In this document: one piece after another, positions 33,924 through 42,700 of the stretch | How the letters are laid out: every line of letters begins with the position of its first letter | Position numbering within the stretch: position 1 is the stretch's first letter | Assembly: GCF_051954455.1 (NCBI RefSeq) | Contig: NZ_JBQCHS010000017.1 | Span: 1 to 64,000, forward strand | DNA length: 64,000 nucleotides | Direction: 5' to 3' | DNA from: Pseudolysinimonas sp051954455 | GTDB taxonomy: Bacteria; Actinomycetota; Actinomycetes; Actinomycetales; Microbacteriaceae | The notes under the pieces: generated by a model | Told to the model about the DNA's origin: nothing | The model's input: only the letters and a program-made list of their open reading frames with translations | Database searches by the model: none | Program-made: the position numbers and the translations under genes

Positions 33924-34463
33924 ATGCGGCGGCTGGTCTCGCGCGTCCTCGACGGTCCTCATCCCTGGGGGGAGTTCCAGGTGGGCGTCGCCGCCCGCGG
34001 GGCCTGGTGCACCTACCGGCTCATGGTGCTGCCGCCCGGCGTCGATGCGACCGGCCGGCGACTCATGCGACTGCGCCTGGCGTGGCCCGCGGCGGGCGCG
34101 CTCCTCGGCTTCCTGGTGCTCGTCGCCGGCGCCGGTCACGTCGGTCCGCTGCGCCTCACCTCGTGCGTCGTCACCGGCTACATCGCGAGCACCCTCCTCG
34201 TCCTGCGCGCAACCCGCCGGATCGCCCGGACCACCCTGCGGATCTCCGCCGCCGAGTACCGGATGGCCGGCGACGCCGAACAGCTCGGCGACGTCCGTGC
34301 GATCCGCGAGGCGGTCGCGGCGTTCGAGCGCCTGGACCGCGCGGCGCTCGATCCCGTCGCGTACGAAGCCGGCTGGTGGCGGATCTACGCCCGCCTCGCC
34401 GACGAGCCGTCAGGATCCCGCCGGGCGGCGTCAGGGTTCCGTGAGGATCGCCATCGGGCATGA
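33924..34463 (+). CDS. Conserved protein of unknown function, DUF6611-like
   Basis: 179 residues. The start RRLVSRVLDGPHPWGEFQV, then YRLMVLPPGVDATGRRLMRLR, leads into two adjacent membrane helices (about 58-75 and 82-100), followed by an amphipathic cytosolic tail. This layout resembles DUF6611 proteins of Actinobacteria, recalled from memory. The last 20 codons overlap the candidate kdp operator boxes, so the true end of useful sequence or the role of the tail is uncertain. Lies between two potassium-related loci. Confidence 0.65.
   Translation: MRRLVSRVLDGPHPWGEFQVGVAARGAWCTYRLMVLPPGVDATGRRLMRLRLAWPAAGALLGFLVLVAGAGHVGPLRLTSCVVTGYIASTLLVLRATRRIARTTLRISAAEYRMAGDAEQLGDVRAIREAVAAFERLDRAALDPVAYEAGWWRIYARLADEPSGSRRAASGFREDRHRA
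34408..34448 (+). promoter_or_regulatory. CGTCAGGAT boxes before the kdp operon (candidate KdpE sites)
   Basis: CGTCAGGAT at 34408-34416, CGTCAGGGT at 34429-34437 and CGTGAGGAT at 34440-34448. The last two are 11 bp apart, the first two 21 bp apart, so all lie on one face of the helix. They are 38-78 bases before the first small kdp reading frame and match the boxes before the APC transporter. Confidence 0.6.
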
Positions 34464-34485
34464 TGCGGCGGCGTTCACTCGTCAC

Positions 34486-34569
34486 GTGCTCGACATCGTC
34501 TACGTCGTCGCGATCCTCGCGCTGACGGCTCTCGTGGTCCTCGTGGCCAAGGGGGTCGAGAAGCTGTGA
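34486..34569 (+). CDS. Small membrane peptide preceding KdpF
   Basis: 27 residues from a GTG: a single hydrophobic helix (VYVVAILALTALVVLVAKG) with a short charged C-terminus GVEKL. Its TGA overlaps the GTG of kdpF, so the two are translationally coupled. It resembles KdpF in size and topology but lacks the RPEKF ending. I recall similar tiny frames before kdpF in other Actinobacteria, which argues that it is real. It could be a second stabilising subunit of the Kdp complex. An in-frame GTG at 34441 is a less likely start. Confidence 0.55.
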   Translation: MLDIVYVVAILALTALVVLVAKGVEKL

Positions 34570-34655
34570 TCGCGTTCACGATCATCGCCGCCCTGCTCGC
34601 CATCGCCGCCATCGGCTACGTCGTGGTCGCCCTCGTGCGACCGGAGAAGTTCTGA
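34566..34655 (+). CDS. kdpF: KdpF subunit of the potassium-transporting ATPase
   Basis: 29-residue single-helix membrane peptide ending in LVRPEKF, the KdpF signature, that stabilises the KdpABC complex. Starts with GTG overlapping the stop of the preceding small frame, and its TGA overlaps the kdpA ATG (TGATG). Too short for usual gene callers. Confidence 0.85.
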   Translation: MIAFTIIAALLAIAAIGYVVVALVRPEKF

Positions 34656-36343
34656 TGGCGCCCGGCGGAACCGAGTGGCTCCTGTTCGGCGCGCAGCTGC
34701 TGACCCTCGCGGTCGCGCTCGTGCTCCTGCAGATCCCGCTCGGCGACTACATCTCCCGCGTCTTCATGAGCCCGAAGCACCTGCGGGTCGAGCGCGGCTT
34801 CTACCGCATCATCGGCGCCGACGGCGACGCGGAGCAGAGCTGGGGCGTCTACCTGCGCTCGGTGCTCGTCTTCTCGCTCGTCGGCATCCTGCTCGTCTAC
34901 CTCGTCCAGCGCCTGCAGACGTGGCTTCCCTGGTCGCTCGGCCTCGGCACCCCCGGGGAGTCCCTGTCGTTCAACACGGCGGTGTCCTTCGTCACGAACA
35001 CCAACTGGCAGTCGTACTCGCCCGACACCACGCTCGGCTACACGGTGCAGCTCATCGCGCTCGCGGTGCAGAACTTCGTCTCGGCGGCCGTCGGCATCGC
35101 CGTCGCCGTCGCGCTGATCCGCGGGTTCTCGATGCGCCGCACCGGAACGATCGGCAACTTCTGGGTCGACTTGACCCGGGCGACGTTGCGGATCCTCCTG
35201 CCCCTCTCGGTCGTCGCCGCGGTGATCCTGCTCGCGGGCGGCGTGATCCAGAACTTCGCCGGGTTCCAGCACATCACCACCGTCGCGGGAGCCAAGGGCG
35301 TGATCCCGGGCGGCCCGGTCGCCTCGCAGGAGGCGATCAAGCTCCTCGGCACCAACGGCGGCGGGTTCTATAACGCGAACTCCGCGCACCCGTTCGAGAA
35401 CCCCTCCGCGTGGACGAGCCTCTTCGAGGTCTTCCTGCTGCTGCTGATCCCGTTCGCGCTGCCGCGCGCGTTCGGCCGGATGATCGGCGACCGGCGGCAG
35501 GGCACGGCGATCCTCGCCACGATGGGCGTCTTCTGGATCGTCTCGAACGTCCTGCTCTTCTGGGCGGAGATCGCCGGTTCCGGCACCGCGCCGCGGCTCG
35601 CGGGCGGGGCGATGGAGGGCAAGGAGGATCGTTTCGGCATCGCGCTCTCGACCATCTTCGGATCGTCGACGACGCTCACCTCGACCGGCGCGGTGAACTC
35701 GATGCACGACAGCTACACCGCGCTCGGCGGGGCGGTGACCCTCACCGACATGATGCTCGGCGAGGTCGCGCCCGGCGGCGTGGGATCCGGGCTCTACGGC
35801 ATCCTCATCCTCGCGATCATCGCGGTCTTCGTGGCCGGCCTCATGGTCGGTCGGACGCCGGAGTACCTCGGCAAGAAGATCGGACCGCGCGAGATGAAGC
35901 TCGCCAGCCTCTACATCCTCACCACGCCGACCCTGGTTCTGCTCGGGACCGGCCTCAGCTTCGCGATCCCCGGGGTCCGCCAGGACGTCGAGAAGACGTC
36001 GATCTGGAACCCCGGCTCCCACGGGCTGAGCGAGGTTCTCTACGCGTTCACCTCGGCCGCGAACAACAACGGCTCGGCGTTCGCGGGGCTGACGGCGAAC
36101 ACCCCGTGGTTCAACACGGCGCTCGGGGTGGCCATGTTCCTCGGCCGGTTCGTGCCGATCGTGTTCGTGCTCGCCCTCGCCGGCTCGCTCGCGCAGCAGG
36201 ACAGGGTCCCGGTCACGGCCGGCACCCTGCCGACCCACCGCCCGCTGTTCGTCGGGATGCTCATCGGCACCTCGCTGCTCGTCACCGCTCTCACCTACTT
36301 CCCGGTGCTCGCGCTGGGACCCCTCGCAGAAGGACTGAAGTAA
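34655..36343 (+). CDS. kdpA: Potassium-transporting ATPase subunit KdpA
   Basis: K+-binding and translocating subunit of the high-affinity Kdp pump, with a channel-like fold of four pore repeats. 562 residues with about ten membrane helices. SFVTNTNWQSYSPD (first pore region, near residue 110), TNGGGFYNANSAHPFENP (near 233) and AANNNGSAFAG (near 470) correspond to the selectivity-filter loops. Coupled to kdpF upstream and 4 bases before kdpB. Confidence 0.97.
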   Translation: MAPGGTEWLLFGAQLLTLAVALVLLQIPLGDYISRVFMSPKHLRVERGFYRIIGADGDAEQSWGVYLRSVLVFSLVGILLVYLVQRLQTWLPWSLGLGTPGESLSFNTAVSFVTNTNWQSYSPDTTLGYTVQLIALAVQNFVSAAVGIAVAVALIRGFSMRRTGTIGNFWVDLTRATLRILLPLSVVAAVILLAGGVIQNFAGFQHITTVAGAKGVIPGGPVASQEAIKLLGTNGGGFYNANSAHPFENPSAWTSLFEVFLLLLIPFALPRAFGRMIGDRRQGTAILATMGVFWIVSNVLLFWAEIAGSGTAPRLAGGAMEGKEDRFGIALSTIFGSSTTLTSTGAVNSMHDSYTALGGAVTLTDMMLGEVAPGGVGSGLYGILILAIIAVFVAGLMVGRTPEYLGKKIGPREMKLASLYILTTPTLVLLGTGLSFAIPGVRQDVEKTSIWNPGSHGLSEVLYAFTSAANNNGSAFAGLTANTPWFNTALGVAMFLGRFVPIVFVLALAGSLAQQDRVPVTAGTLPTHRPLFVGMLIGTSLLVTALTYFPVLALGPLAEGLK

Positions 36344-36347
36344 CGCC

Positions 36348-38465
36348 ATGACCACCGTCACCACCGAGACGCCGGCCCCGTCGGGCAAGGGGAGCCGCCG
36401 TGGCGGCGCCCTCTCCTGGGCGCAGGTCGTCCAGGCGCTGCCCGGCACCGTCCGCAAGCTCGACCCGCGGCTGATGTGGCGCAACCCCGTCATGTTCGTC
36501 GTCGAGGTCGGAGCCGCCCTCACGACGGTCTATGCGATCGCCGAACCCTTCATGAACGTGCCCGTCTCGAGCGCGGGCCGGCTGGCCCCGAGCTTCAGCG
36601 CCGGCATCGCGATCTGGCTCTGGCTCACCGTCCTGTTCGCGAACCTCGCGGAGTCGGTCGCCGAGGGGCGCGGCAAGGCACAGGCGCAGTCGCTGCGCGC
36701 GACGCGCACCTCCACACTGGCCCATCAGGTGCTCCGGTACGACGCCGCGGGCGACCCCGAGGCCCTGCGCGCGGAGCTCGGCGAGATCGCCTCGTCGGAG
36801 CTCAAGCTCGGCGACGTGGTCGTCGTCACCGCGGGTGAGGTCATCCCGGGCGACGGTGACATCATCGCGGGCATCGCGAGCGTCGACGAGTCGGCGATCA
36901 CGGGCGAGTCAGCGCCGGTCGTGCGCGAGCACGGCGGCGACCGGAGCGCCGTGACCGGCGGCACCCGGGTGCTCTCCGACCGCATCGTGGTGACGATCAC
37001 GTCGAAGCCCGGCGAGACGTTCGTCGACCGGATGATTCGGCTCGTGGAGGGCGCCGCCCGGCAGAAGACCCCGAACGAGATCGCGCTCAACATCCTGCTC
37101 GCGAGCCTCACGATCGTCTTCCTCGTCGTCGTGCTCGTGCTGAATCCGATGGCCGACTACCTGCACGGCGCGACCACGATCGTGATCCTGATCGCACTGC
37201 TCGTCTGCCTGATCCCCACCACGATCGGCGCCCTGCTGAGCGCGATCGGCATCGCGGGCATGGACCGGCTCGTGCAGCACAACGTGCTCGCGATGTCCGG
37301 CCGCGCCGTCGAGGCAGCCGGTGACGTCACCACGCTGCTGCTCGACAAGACCGGGACGATCACCTACGGCAACCGACGCGCCACCGCCTTCGTGCCGCTG
37401 CGCGACATCGCCCAGGACGCCCTCGTGCAGGCGGCGCGGCTCTCGTCGCTCGCCGACCCGACGCCGGAGGGCACCTCCGTCGTCGAGCTCGCCGGCGGCG
37501 CCGTCGACGTGCCTGCAGGCGCCGAGATCGTCCCGTTCACCGCGCAGACCCGCATGTCGGGCCTCGACCTGGCCGACGGATCCCAGATCCGCAAGGGCGC
37601 CGGGTCCAGCGTCGCGGCATGGATCGGCGGCGAGGAGCCGCGCGACCTCGCCGAGATCGTGGAGCGGATCTCGCAGTCGGGCGGCACCCCGCTGGTCGTC
37701 GCGACGAAGGACGCGCAGGGCGAGGGTCGCGTGCTCGGCGTCATCCACCTCAAGGACGTCGTCAAGGAGGGCCTCCGCGAGCGCTTCTCCGAGATGCGCG
37801 CCATGGGCATCCGGACCGTCATGATCACGGGCGACAACCCGCTGACCGCGAAGGCGATCGCGGCCGAGGCGGGCGTCGACGACTTCCTCGCCGAGGCGAC
37901 CCCGGAGGACAAGCTCGCGCTCATCAAGAAGGAGCAGGAGGGCGGCAACCTCGTCGCCATGACCGGCGACGGCACCAACGACGCCCCCGCGCTCGCGCAG
38001 GCGGACGTCGGCGTCGCGATGAACACCGGCACCTCCGCCGCGAAGGAGGCCGGCAACATGGTCGACCTCGACTCCGACCCGACGAAGCTCATCGACGTCG
38101 TCCGGATCGGCAAGCAGCTGCTCATCACGCGCGGCTCGCTCACCACGTTCTCGATCGCCAACGACGTCGCGAAGTACTTCGCCATCATCCCGGCCATGTT
38201 CGCGGGGGTGTTCCCCGGGCTCGCGGTGCTGAACATCATGCAGCTGCACTCGCCGGCGTCGGCGGTGCTGAGCGCGATCATCTTCAACGCGCTGGTGATC
38301 GTGTTCCTGATCCCGCTCGCGCTGCGCGGCGTGAAGTACAAGCCCCGCGCCGCCTCCCAGATCCTCAGCCGCAATCTGCTGATCTACGGCCTCGGCGGCC
38401 TGATCGCGCCGTTCATCGGCATCAAGATCATCGACCTCGTCGTCACGCTCATCCCCGGGTTCTGA
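36348..38465 (+). CDS. kdpB: Potassium-transporting ATPase subunit KdpB (P-type ATPase)
   Basis: Catalytic P-type ATPase subunit, 705 residues. Phosphorylation site D333 in LLLDKTGTITYGN, actuator motif TGESAPV near residue 187, nucleotide-domain KGAGSS near 410, and hinge motifs MITGDNPLTA and MTGDGTNDAP near 490 and 540. The usual seven membrane helices are present. Forms the pump with KdpA, KdpC and KdpF. Confidence 0.97.
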   Translation: MTTVTTETPAPSGKGSRRGGALSWAQVVQALPGTVRKLDPRLMWRNPVMFVVEVGAALTTVYAIAEPFMNVPVSSAGRLAPSFSAGIAIWLWLTVLFANLAESVAEGRGKAQAQSLRATRTSTLAHQVLRYDAAGDPEALRAELGEIASSELKLGDVVVVTAGEVIPGDGDIIAGIASVDESAITGESAPVVREHGGDRSAVTGGTRVLSDRIVVTITSKPGETFVDRMIRLVEGAARQKTPNEIALNILLASLTIVFLVVVLVLNPMADYLHGATTIVILIALLVCLIPTTIGALLSAIGIAGMDRLVQHNVLAMSGRAVEAAGDVTTLLLDKTGTITYGNRRATAFVPLRDIAQDALVQAARLSSLADPTPEGTSVVELAGGAVDVPAGAEIVPFTAQTRMSGLDLADGSQIRKGAGSSVAAWIGGEEPRDLAEIVERISQSGGTPLVVATKDAQGEGRVLGVIHLKDVVKEGLRERFSEMRAMGIRTVMITGDNPLTAKAIAAEAGVDDFLAEATPEDKLALIKKEQEGGNLVAMTGDGTNDAPALAQADVGVAMNTGTSAAKEAGNMVDLDSDPTKLIDVVRIGKQLLITRGSLTTFSIANDVAKYFAIIPAMFAGVFPGLAVLNIMQLHSPASAVLSAIIFNALVIVFLIPLALRGVKYKPRAASQILSRNLLIYGLGGLIAPFIGIKIIDLVVTLIPGF

Positions 38466-38489
38466 AGCCCGGACCAAGGAGACAGAACC

Positions 38490-39083
38490 ATGAAGCTCAG
38501 CCGTCAGGCATGGACCGCGATCCGCGCCATGATCGTCCTCACGATCGTCCTCGGCATCCTCTACCCCGGTGTCATCTGGCTCGCGGGTCTGGCCATGCCG
38601 AGCCAGGCGAACGGGTCGCTCCTGCGGAACCCGTCCGGCGAAGTCGTCGGGTCGTCGCTCATCGGGCAGTCCTTCACCGACAAGAAGGGCAACCCGCTCC
38701 CCCAGTGGTTCCAGTCCCGCCCGTCGGCGGCCGGCACCGGATACGACGCGAGCGCGTCCTCCGGCTCCAACTGGGGCCCGGAGAACCCCGACCTCATCAA
38801 GGCGATCACGTCCCGGCAGTCGCAGATCGAGAAGCTCGACGGCGTGACGAAGGCGCAGATCCCGGCCGACGCGGTCACGGCCTCCGGGTCGGGGCTCGAC
38901 CCCGACATCAGCGAGGCCTACGCCCTCTTGCAGGTGCCCCGGGTGGCGCAGGAGCGCGGCATCTCGGAGTCGAGCCTCCGCGCCCTCGTCGAGCAGCACG
39001 TCGAGGTCCGGACCCTCGGTTACATCGGGGAGCCCGTGGTGAACGTCGTGGAGCTCAATCAGGCGCTCTCGCAGCTGAAGTAG
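38490..39083 (+). CDS. kdpC: Potassium-transporting ATPase subunit KdpC
   Basis: 197 residues with one N-terminal membrane helix (about 10-32) and an extracytoplasmic domain with the conserved segments GQSFTDKKGNPLPQWFQSRP (near residues 57-76) and NPDLIKAI. Assembly and affinity subunit of the pump. AAGGAG lies 8 bases before the ATG. Confidence 0.96.
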   Translation: MKLSRQAWTAIRAMIVLTIVLGILYPGVIWLAGLAMPSQANGSLLRNPSGEVVGSSLIGQSFTDKKGNPLPQWFQSRPSAAGTGYDASASSGSNWGPENPDLIKAITSRQSQIEKLDGVTKAQIPADAVTASGSGLDPDISEAYALLQVPRVAQERGISESSLRALVEQHVEVRTLGYIGEPVVNVVELNQALSQLK

Positions 39084-39098
39084 CGGCAGACTGCACCC

Positions 39099-41588
39099 AT
39101 GAAGCGCGGTCGTCTGCGGGTGATGCTCGGCGCCGCTCCCGGCGTCGGCAAGACCTACGCGATGCTCGAGGAGGGCGCACGGCTGCAGAGCGAGGGTCGC
39201 GACGTCGTCGTCGCGGTCGTGGAGACGCACGGCCGCGCCGCGACGTCCGCGCTCCTCGACGGGCTCGAGGTGCTCCCGCGCGTGGAGGTCGCGCATCGCG
39301 GGGTCGCGCTCGACGAGATGGACCTCGACGGGGTGCTCGCGCGTGCGCCGGAGCTCGCGCTCGTCGACGAGCTCGCCCACACCAACGCGCCCGGCTCCCG
39401 GCACGCCAAGCGCTGGGAAGACGTGACGACCCTCCTGGACGCCGGCATCGACGTCATCTCGACCGTCAACATCCAGCACATCGCGTCGCTCAACGACGTG
39501 GTGCAGCAGATCACCGGGGTCCCGCAGCGCGAGACGATCCCCGACGCGGTGCTCCGCGACGCCGACCAGGTCGAGCTCGTCGACCTGGCGCCGCAGGCGC
39601 TCCGCGACCGCCTGTCCCAGGGCGTCGTCTATCCCGCTGCGCGGGTGGACGCGGCGCTCAGCAACTACTTCCGGCTCGGCAACCTCACCGCGCTGCGCGA
39701 GCTCGCGCTCCTCTGGCTCGCCGACGAGGTCGACAGCGCGCTCCGCGCCTATCGCGCTGAGCACGGCATCTCGGCTCCGTGGGAGGCGCGGGAGCGCATC
39801 GTCGTCGCGCTGACCGGCGGCCCCGAAGGCGATACCCTCCTGCGCCGCGGGGCGCGCATCGCCCAGCGCTCGGGCGGAGGCCAGCTCTACGCGGTCCACG
39901 TCACGAGCCCGGACGGCCTCGCACGTCCCGGGGCGGGCATCCTCGCCGCCCAGCGCGCCCTCGTCGAGACCCTCGGCGGCACCTTCCACCAGCTCGTCGC
40001 CGAGCAGGTGCCGCAGGCGCTCGTCGAATTCGCCCGGAGCGTCAACGCCACCCAGCTCGTCATCGGGGTGAGCCGACGCGGGCGCCTGCGGGCACTGCTC
40101 GGGGGTGCCGGGACCTCGCAGGGCGTCATCCGCCTCGCCGGCGACATCGACGTGCACATCGTCTCGCACGCGCAGGCGGGCCGCATCGGCCTCCCGAAGC
40201 TGAACGGGGCCCTCTCGGTCCGGCGCCGGATCGTGGGCCTCATCGTCGCCGTGGCGGGGCTCCCGCTCCTCACCGCGCTCCTGGCGCTGTTCCGCAGCGA
40301 CCAGACCATCACGACGGACGTGCTGCTGTTCCAGCTCCTGGTCGTCGTGGTCGCCCTCATCGGCGGCATCTGGCCGGCGCTCGTCGCGGCGATCGCCGCC
40401 GGCTTCTTCCTCGACTTCTTCTTCCTGCCGCCGCTCTACGTCGTCCGCATCGCAGATCCGCTCCATGCCCTGGCGCTCGTGATCTTCGTCTCGGTCGCGG
40501 CGCTCGTGAGCGTGGTCGTCGACCAGGCGGCCCGCCGCGCGACGGTCGCCGCGCGCGCCTCCGCCGAGGCGGAGGTGCTCGTCGCGGTCGCCGGCAGCGT
40601 CATCCGCGGCGGCGACGCCCTCTACGTGCTGGTCGGGCGGCTGCGCGAGGCGTTCGCCCTCGCGAGCGTCCAGGTGCGGCAGGGCGACGAGATCGCCGCG
40701 GCGTCGGCGGACCCCTCGATCGCACGCGACGGCGACGAGGAGACCGTGCTTCCGCTCGGCGAGAAGGCCGAGCTGGTGCTCCGCGGGCGCGTGCTCGACG
40801 CCTCCGACCGCCGCGTACTGGGAGCGTTCGCCTCCCAGGTCGAGGCCGCGCTGCTTCAGCGACGCCTGACGGAGGAGGCCGAGGAGGCCCGTCCGATCGC
40901 CGAGGCCGACCGACTCCGGAGCGCCCTGCTGGCGGCGGTCGGGCACGATCTCCGTCGACCGCTGGCCGCCGCGACGGCCTCCGTCACCTCCCTGCGCTCC
41001 CCCGACGTCCGGCTCAGCCGGGCGGACCGCGCCGAGCTGCTGGAGACGGCCGACGAGAGCCTGCGCGCTCTCGGAACCCTGGTGACCGACCTCCTCGACG
41101 TCAGCCGACTGCAGGCCGGTGTGCTCGGCGTCGCGTCCCGCACCGTCGCGCTCGACGACGTCGTCGGCGGGGCGCTGGACGAGCTCGGACTCGCACCCGG
41201 CGACATCCAGCTGGAGCTGACCCGGGTCGCTCCCGTGCAGGCGGACCCGGTGCTGCTGCAGCGCGCGGTCGTGAACCTGCTCTCGAACGCGATGCGCTAC
41301 GCGCCCGCGGGCCACCCCCCGGTCGTCGCGACGAGCGAGCTCGGCGACCGGGTGCAGCTGCGGGTCATCGACGCGGGGCCAGGGATCCCGGCCGAGCGGC
41401 GCGAGGATGTCTTCGTGCCCTTCCAACGCCTCGGCGACACCGACAACACCCTCGGGATCGGGCTGGGCCTCGCCCTCTCGAAGGGTTTCGTCGAGGCGAT
41501 GAGCGGCACCCTCGAACCCGAGGACACCCCCGGCGGCGGGCTCACGATGGTGATCGAGCTCCCCGCGACGACGGGACGGAGGCCCTGA
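39099..41588 (+). CDS. kdpD: Potassium/turgor sensor histidine kinase KdpD
   Basis: Membrane sensor kinase that controls kdp expression. 829 residues with the full domain order: KdpD N-terminal domain with Walker A GAAPGVGKT at 11-19 and DELAHTN, a universal-stress-protein-like domain (about 228-350), four membrane helices (about 380-480), a GAF-like region, the phosphorylated H616 in GHDLRRPLAAA, and the ATPase domain with NLLSNAMRYAP near 726, DAGPGIP and GIGLGLALSKG. Its stop overlaps the kdpE ATG by one base. Confidence 0.96.
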   Translation: MKRGRLRVMLGAAPGVGKTYAMLEEGARLQSEGRDVVVAVVETHGRAATSALLDGLEVLPRVEVAHRGVALDEMDLDGVLARAPELALVDELAHTNAPGSRHAKRWEDVTTLLDAGIDVISTVNIQHIASLNDVVQQITGVPQRETIPDAVLRDADQVELVDLAPQALRDRLSQGVVYPAARVDAALSNYFRLGNLTALRELALLWLADEVDSALRAYRAEHGISAPWEARERIVVALTGGPEGDTLLRRGARIAQRSGGGQLYAVHVTSPDGLARPGAGILAAQRALVETLGGTFHQLVAEQVPQALVEFARSVNATQLVIGVSRRGRLRALLGGAGTSQGVIRLAGDIDVHIVSHAQAGRIGLPKLNGALSVRRRIVGLIVAVAGLPLLTALLALFRSDQTITTDVLLFQLLVVVVALIGGIWPALVAAIAAGFFLDFFFLPPLYVVRIADPLHALALVIFVSVAALVSVVVDQAARRATVAARASAEAEVLVAVAGSVIRGGDALYVLVGRLREAFALASVQVRQGDEIAAASADPSIARDGDEETVLPLGEKAELVLRGRVLDASDRRVLGAFASQVEAALLQRRLTEEAEEARPIAEADRLRSALLAAVGHDLRRPLAAATASVTSLRSPDVRLSRADRAELLETADESLRALGTLVTDLLDVSRLQAGVLGVASRTVALDDVVGGALDELGLAPGDIQLELTRVAPVQADPVLLQRAVVNLLSNAMRYAPAGHPPVVATSELGDRVQLRVIDAGPGIPAERREDVFVPFQRLGDTDNTLGIGLGLALSKGFVEAMSGTLEPEDTPGGGLTMVIELPATTGRRP

Positions 41589-42277
41589 TGCGCGTCCTCA
41601 TCGCCGACGACGACCCGCAGATCCTGCGCGCCCTCCGCATCACCCTGACCGCGCGCGGCTACGAGGTCACCGTCGCCTCGGACGGCCGCGCCGCGCTCGA
41701 CGCGGCGACCCGCACGCATCCGGACATCGTGGTTCTCGACCTCGGGATGCCCGGGCTGACCGGCGTGGAGGTGATCGAGGCGCTCCGCGGCTGGACGCAG
41801 GTGCCGATCCTCGTCGTCTCGGGCCGCACGGAGTCGTGGGACAAAGTGGAGGCGCTCGACGCCGGCGCCGACGACTACGTCACCAAGCCGTTCGCGGCCG
41901 ACGAGCTGCTGGCCCGCATCCGCGCGCTCGGGCGCCGCGCGCCCACCGCGCCCGAGACCCCCGTCGTCGAGTTCGGGGACGTCGTCGTCGATCTCGCGTC
42001 CCGGGTCGTCACCCGGGCCGGTCAGACCGTGCGCCTCACACCGACCGAGTGGCGCCTGCTCGAGGTGCTGCTGCGGCATCCCGGCCGGCTCGTGACCCGC
42101 GAGACGCTGCTCACCGAGGTGTGGGGGCCGCAGTACACGACCGACACCGGGTACCTGCGCCTCTACCTCTCGCAGCTGCGCAAGAAGCTGGAGCCGGAGC
42201 CCGGTTCGCCCCGGTTCCTGCTGACGGAGGCGGGCATGGGCTACCGCTTCGCACCCGATCCGGGTGACGGGAATTGA
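41588..42277 (+). CDS. kdpE: KdpE response regulator (OmpR family)
   Basis: 229 residues. Receiver domain with the acidic pocket DDD at 7-9, phosphoacceptor D51 in VVLDLGMPG and the switch Lys in DYVTKPF. A winged-helix DNA-binding domain follows, with LTPTEWRLLEVLLRHPGRLV and the C-terminal VRGVGYRF-like GMGYRFAP. Coupled to kdpD by a one-base overlap. Its likely sites are the CGTCAGGAT boxes before kdp and the APC transporter. Confidence 0.96.
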   Translation: MRVLIADDDPQILRALRITLTARGYEVTVASDGRAALDAATRTHPDIVVLDLGMPGLTGVEVIEALRGWTQVPILVVSGRTESWDKVEALDAGADDYVTKPFAADELLARIRALGRRAPTAPETPVVEFGDVVVDLASRVVTRAGQTVRLTPTEWRLLEVLLRHPGRLVTRETLLTEVWGPQYTTDTGYLRLYLSQLRKKLEPEPGSPRFLLTEAGMGYRFAPDPGDGN

Positions 42278-42387
42278 TTTCGGTTCGGTGAATTTCCCCG
42301 CCCGGCCTCCGAACGTGGGGTGGTGTGCGCTACTGTCGGGGCCTAACAGTTCCGGAACCGTCGGGACAGTAATAGAAAGCAGTACGC

Positions 42388-42591
42388 ATGCCCACTGGAA
42401 CCGTCAAGTGGTTCAACGCCGAAAAGGGTTTCGGCTTCATCACCCCCGACGACGGATCGCAGGATCTGTTCGCGCACTACTCCGCCATCCAGACCTCGGG
42501 CTACCGCAGCCTCGACGAGGGCCAGCGGGTGGAGTTCGAGGTCACGCAGGGCCAGAAGGGCCCGCAGGCCTCCAACATCACCGCGGTCTGA
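42388..42591 (+). CDS. cspA: Cold shock protein
   Basis: 67-residue cold shock domain, an RNA chaperone. RNP1 is KGFGFITP and RNP2 is LFAHYSAI, both intact. It has a 5' untranslated region of perhaps 45 bases: a -10-like TACTGT is at 42331-42336, and ACTGTC (42332) can pair with GACAGT (42365), enclosing GTTCCGGAAC. Structured leaders are common for this family, but whether it matters here is not shown. A terminator follows. Confidence 0.95.
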   Translation: MPTGTVKWFNAEKGFGFITPDDGSQDLFAHYSAIQTSGYRSLDEGQRVEFEVTQGQKGPQASNITAV

Positions 42592-42605
42592 CACCACGGA
42601 CCACC

Positions 42606-42635
42606 GACGCGCCGCTCCTCCGGGGGCGGCGCGTC
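42606..42635 (+). terminator. Rho-independent terminator after the cold shock gene
   Basis: Perfect 10-bp arms GACGCGCCGC / GCGGCGCGTC around a 10-base loop, followed by GTCGTTT, 14 bases after the stop. Confidence 0.7.
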
Positions 42636-42688
42636 GTCGTTTCCGGGATGACCGCGGGACGGATGTGGACACCGTTCACATCCGGGTC

Positions 42689-42694
42689 TAGCTT
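42689..42694 (+). promoter_or_regulatory. -10 hexamer of a probable leaderless promoter (VOC gene)
   Basis: TAGCTT six bases before the ATG at 42701. Confidence 0.45.
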
Positions 42695-42700
42695 GTCGGC

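Noticed and set aside
36909..41426. A 1505-codon open frame on the minus strand opposite kdpB-kdpD
   Set aside because: It is antisense to clearly recognised kdp genes; such long frames arise in very GC-rich DNA from codon-position bias. The translation is His/Arg/Asp-rich with no recognisable domain.
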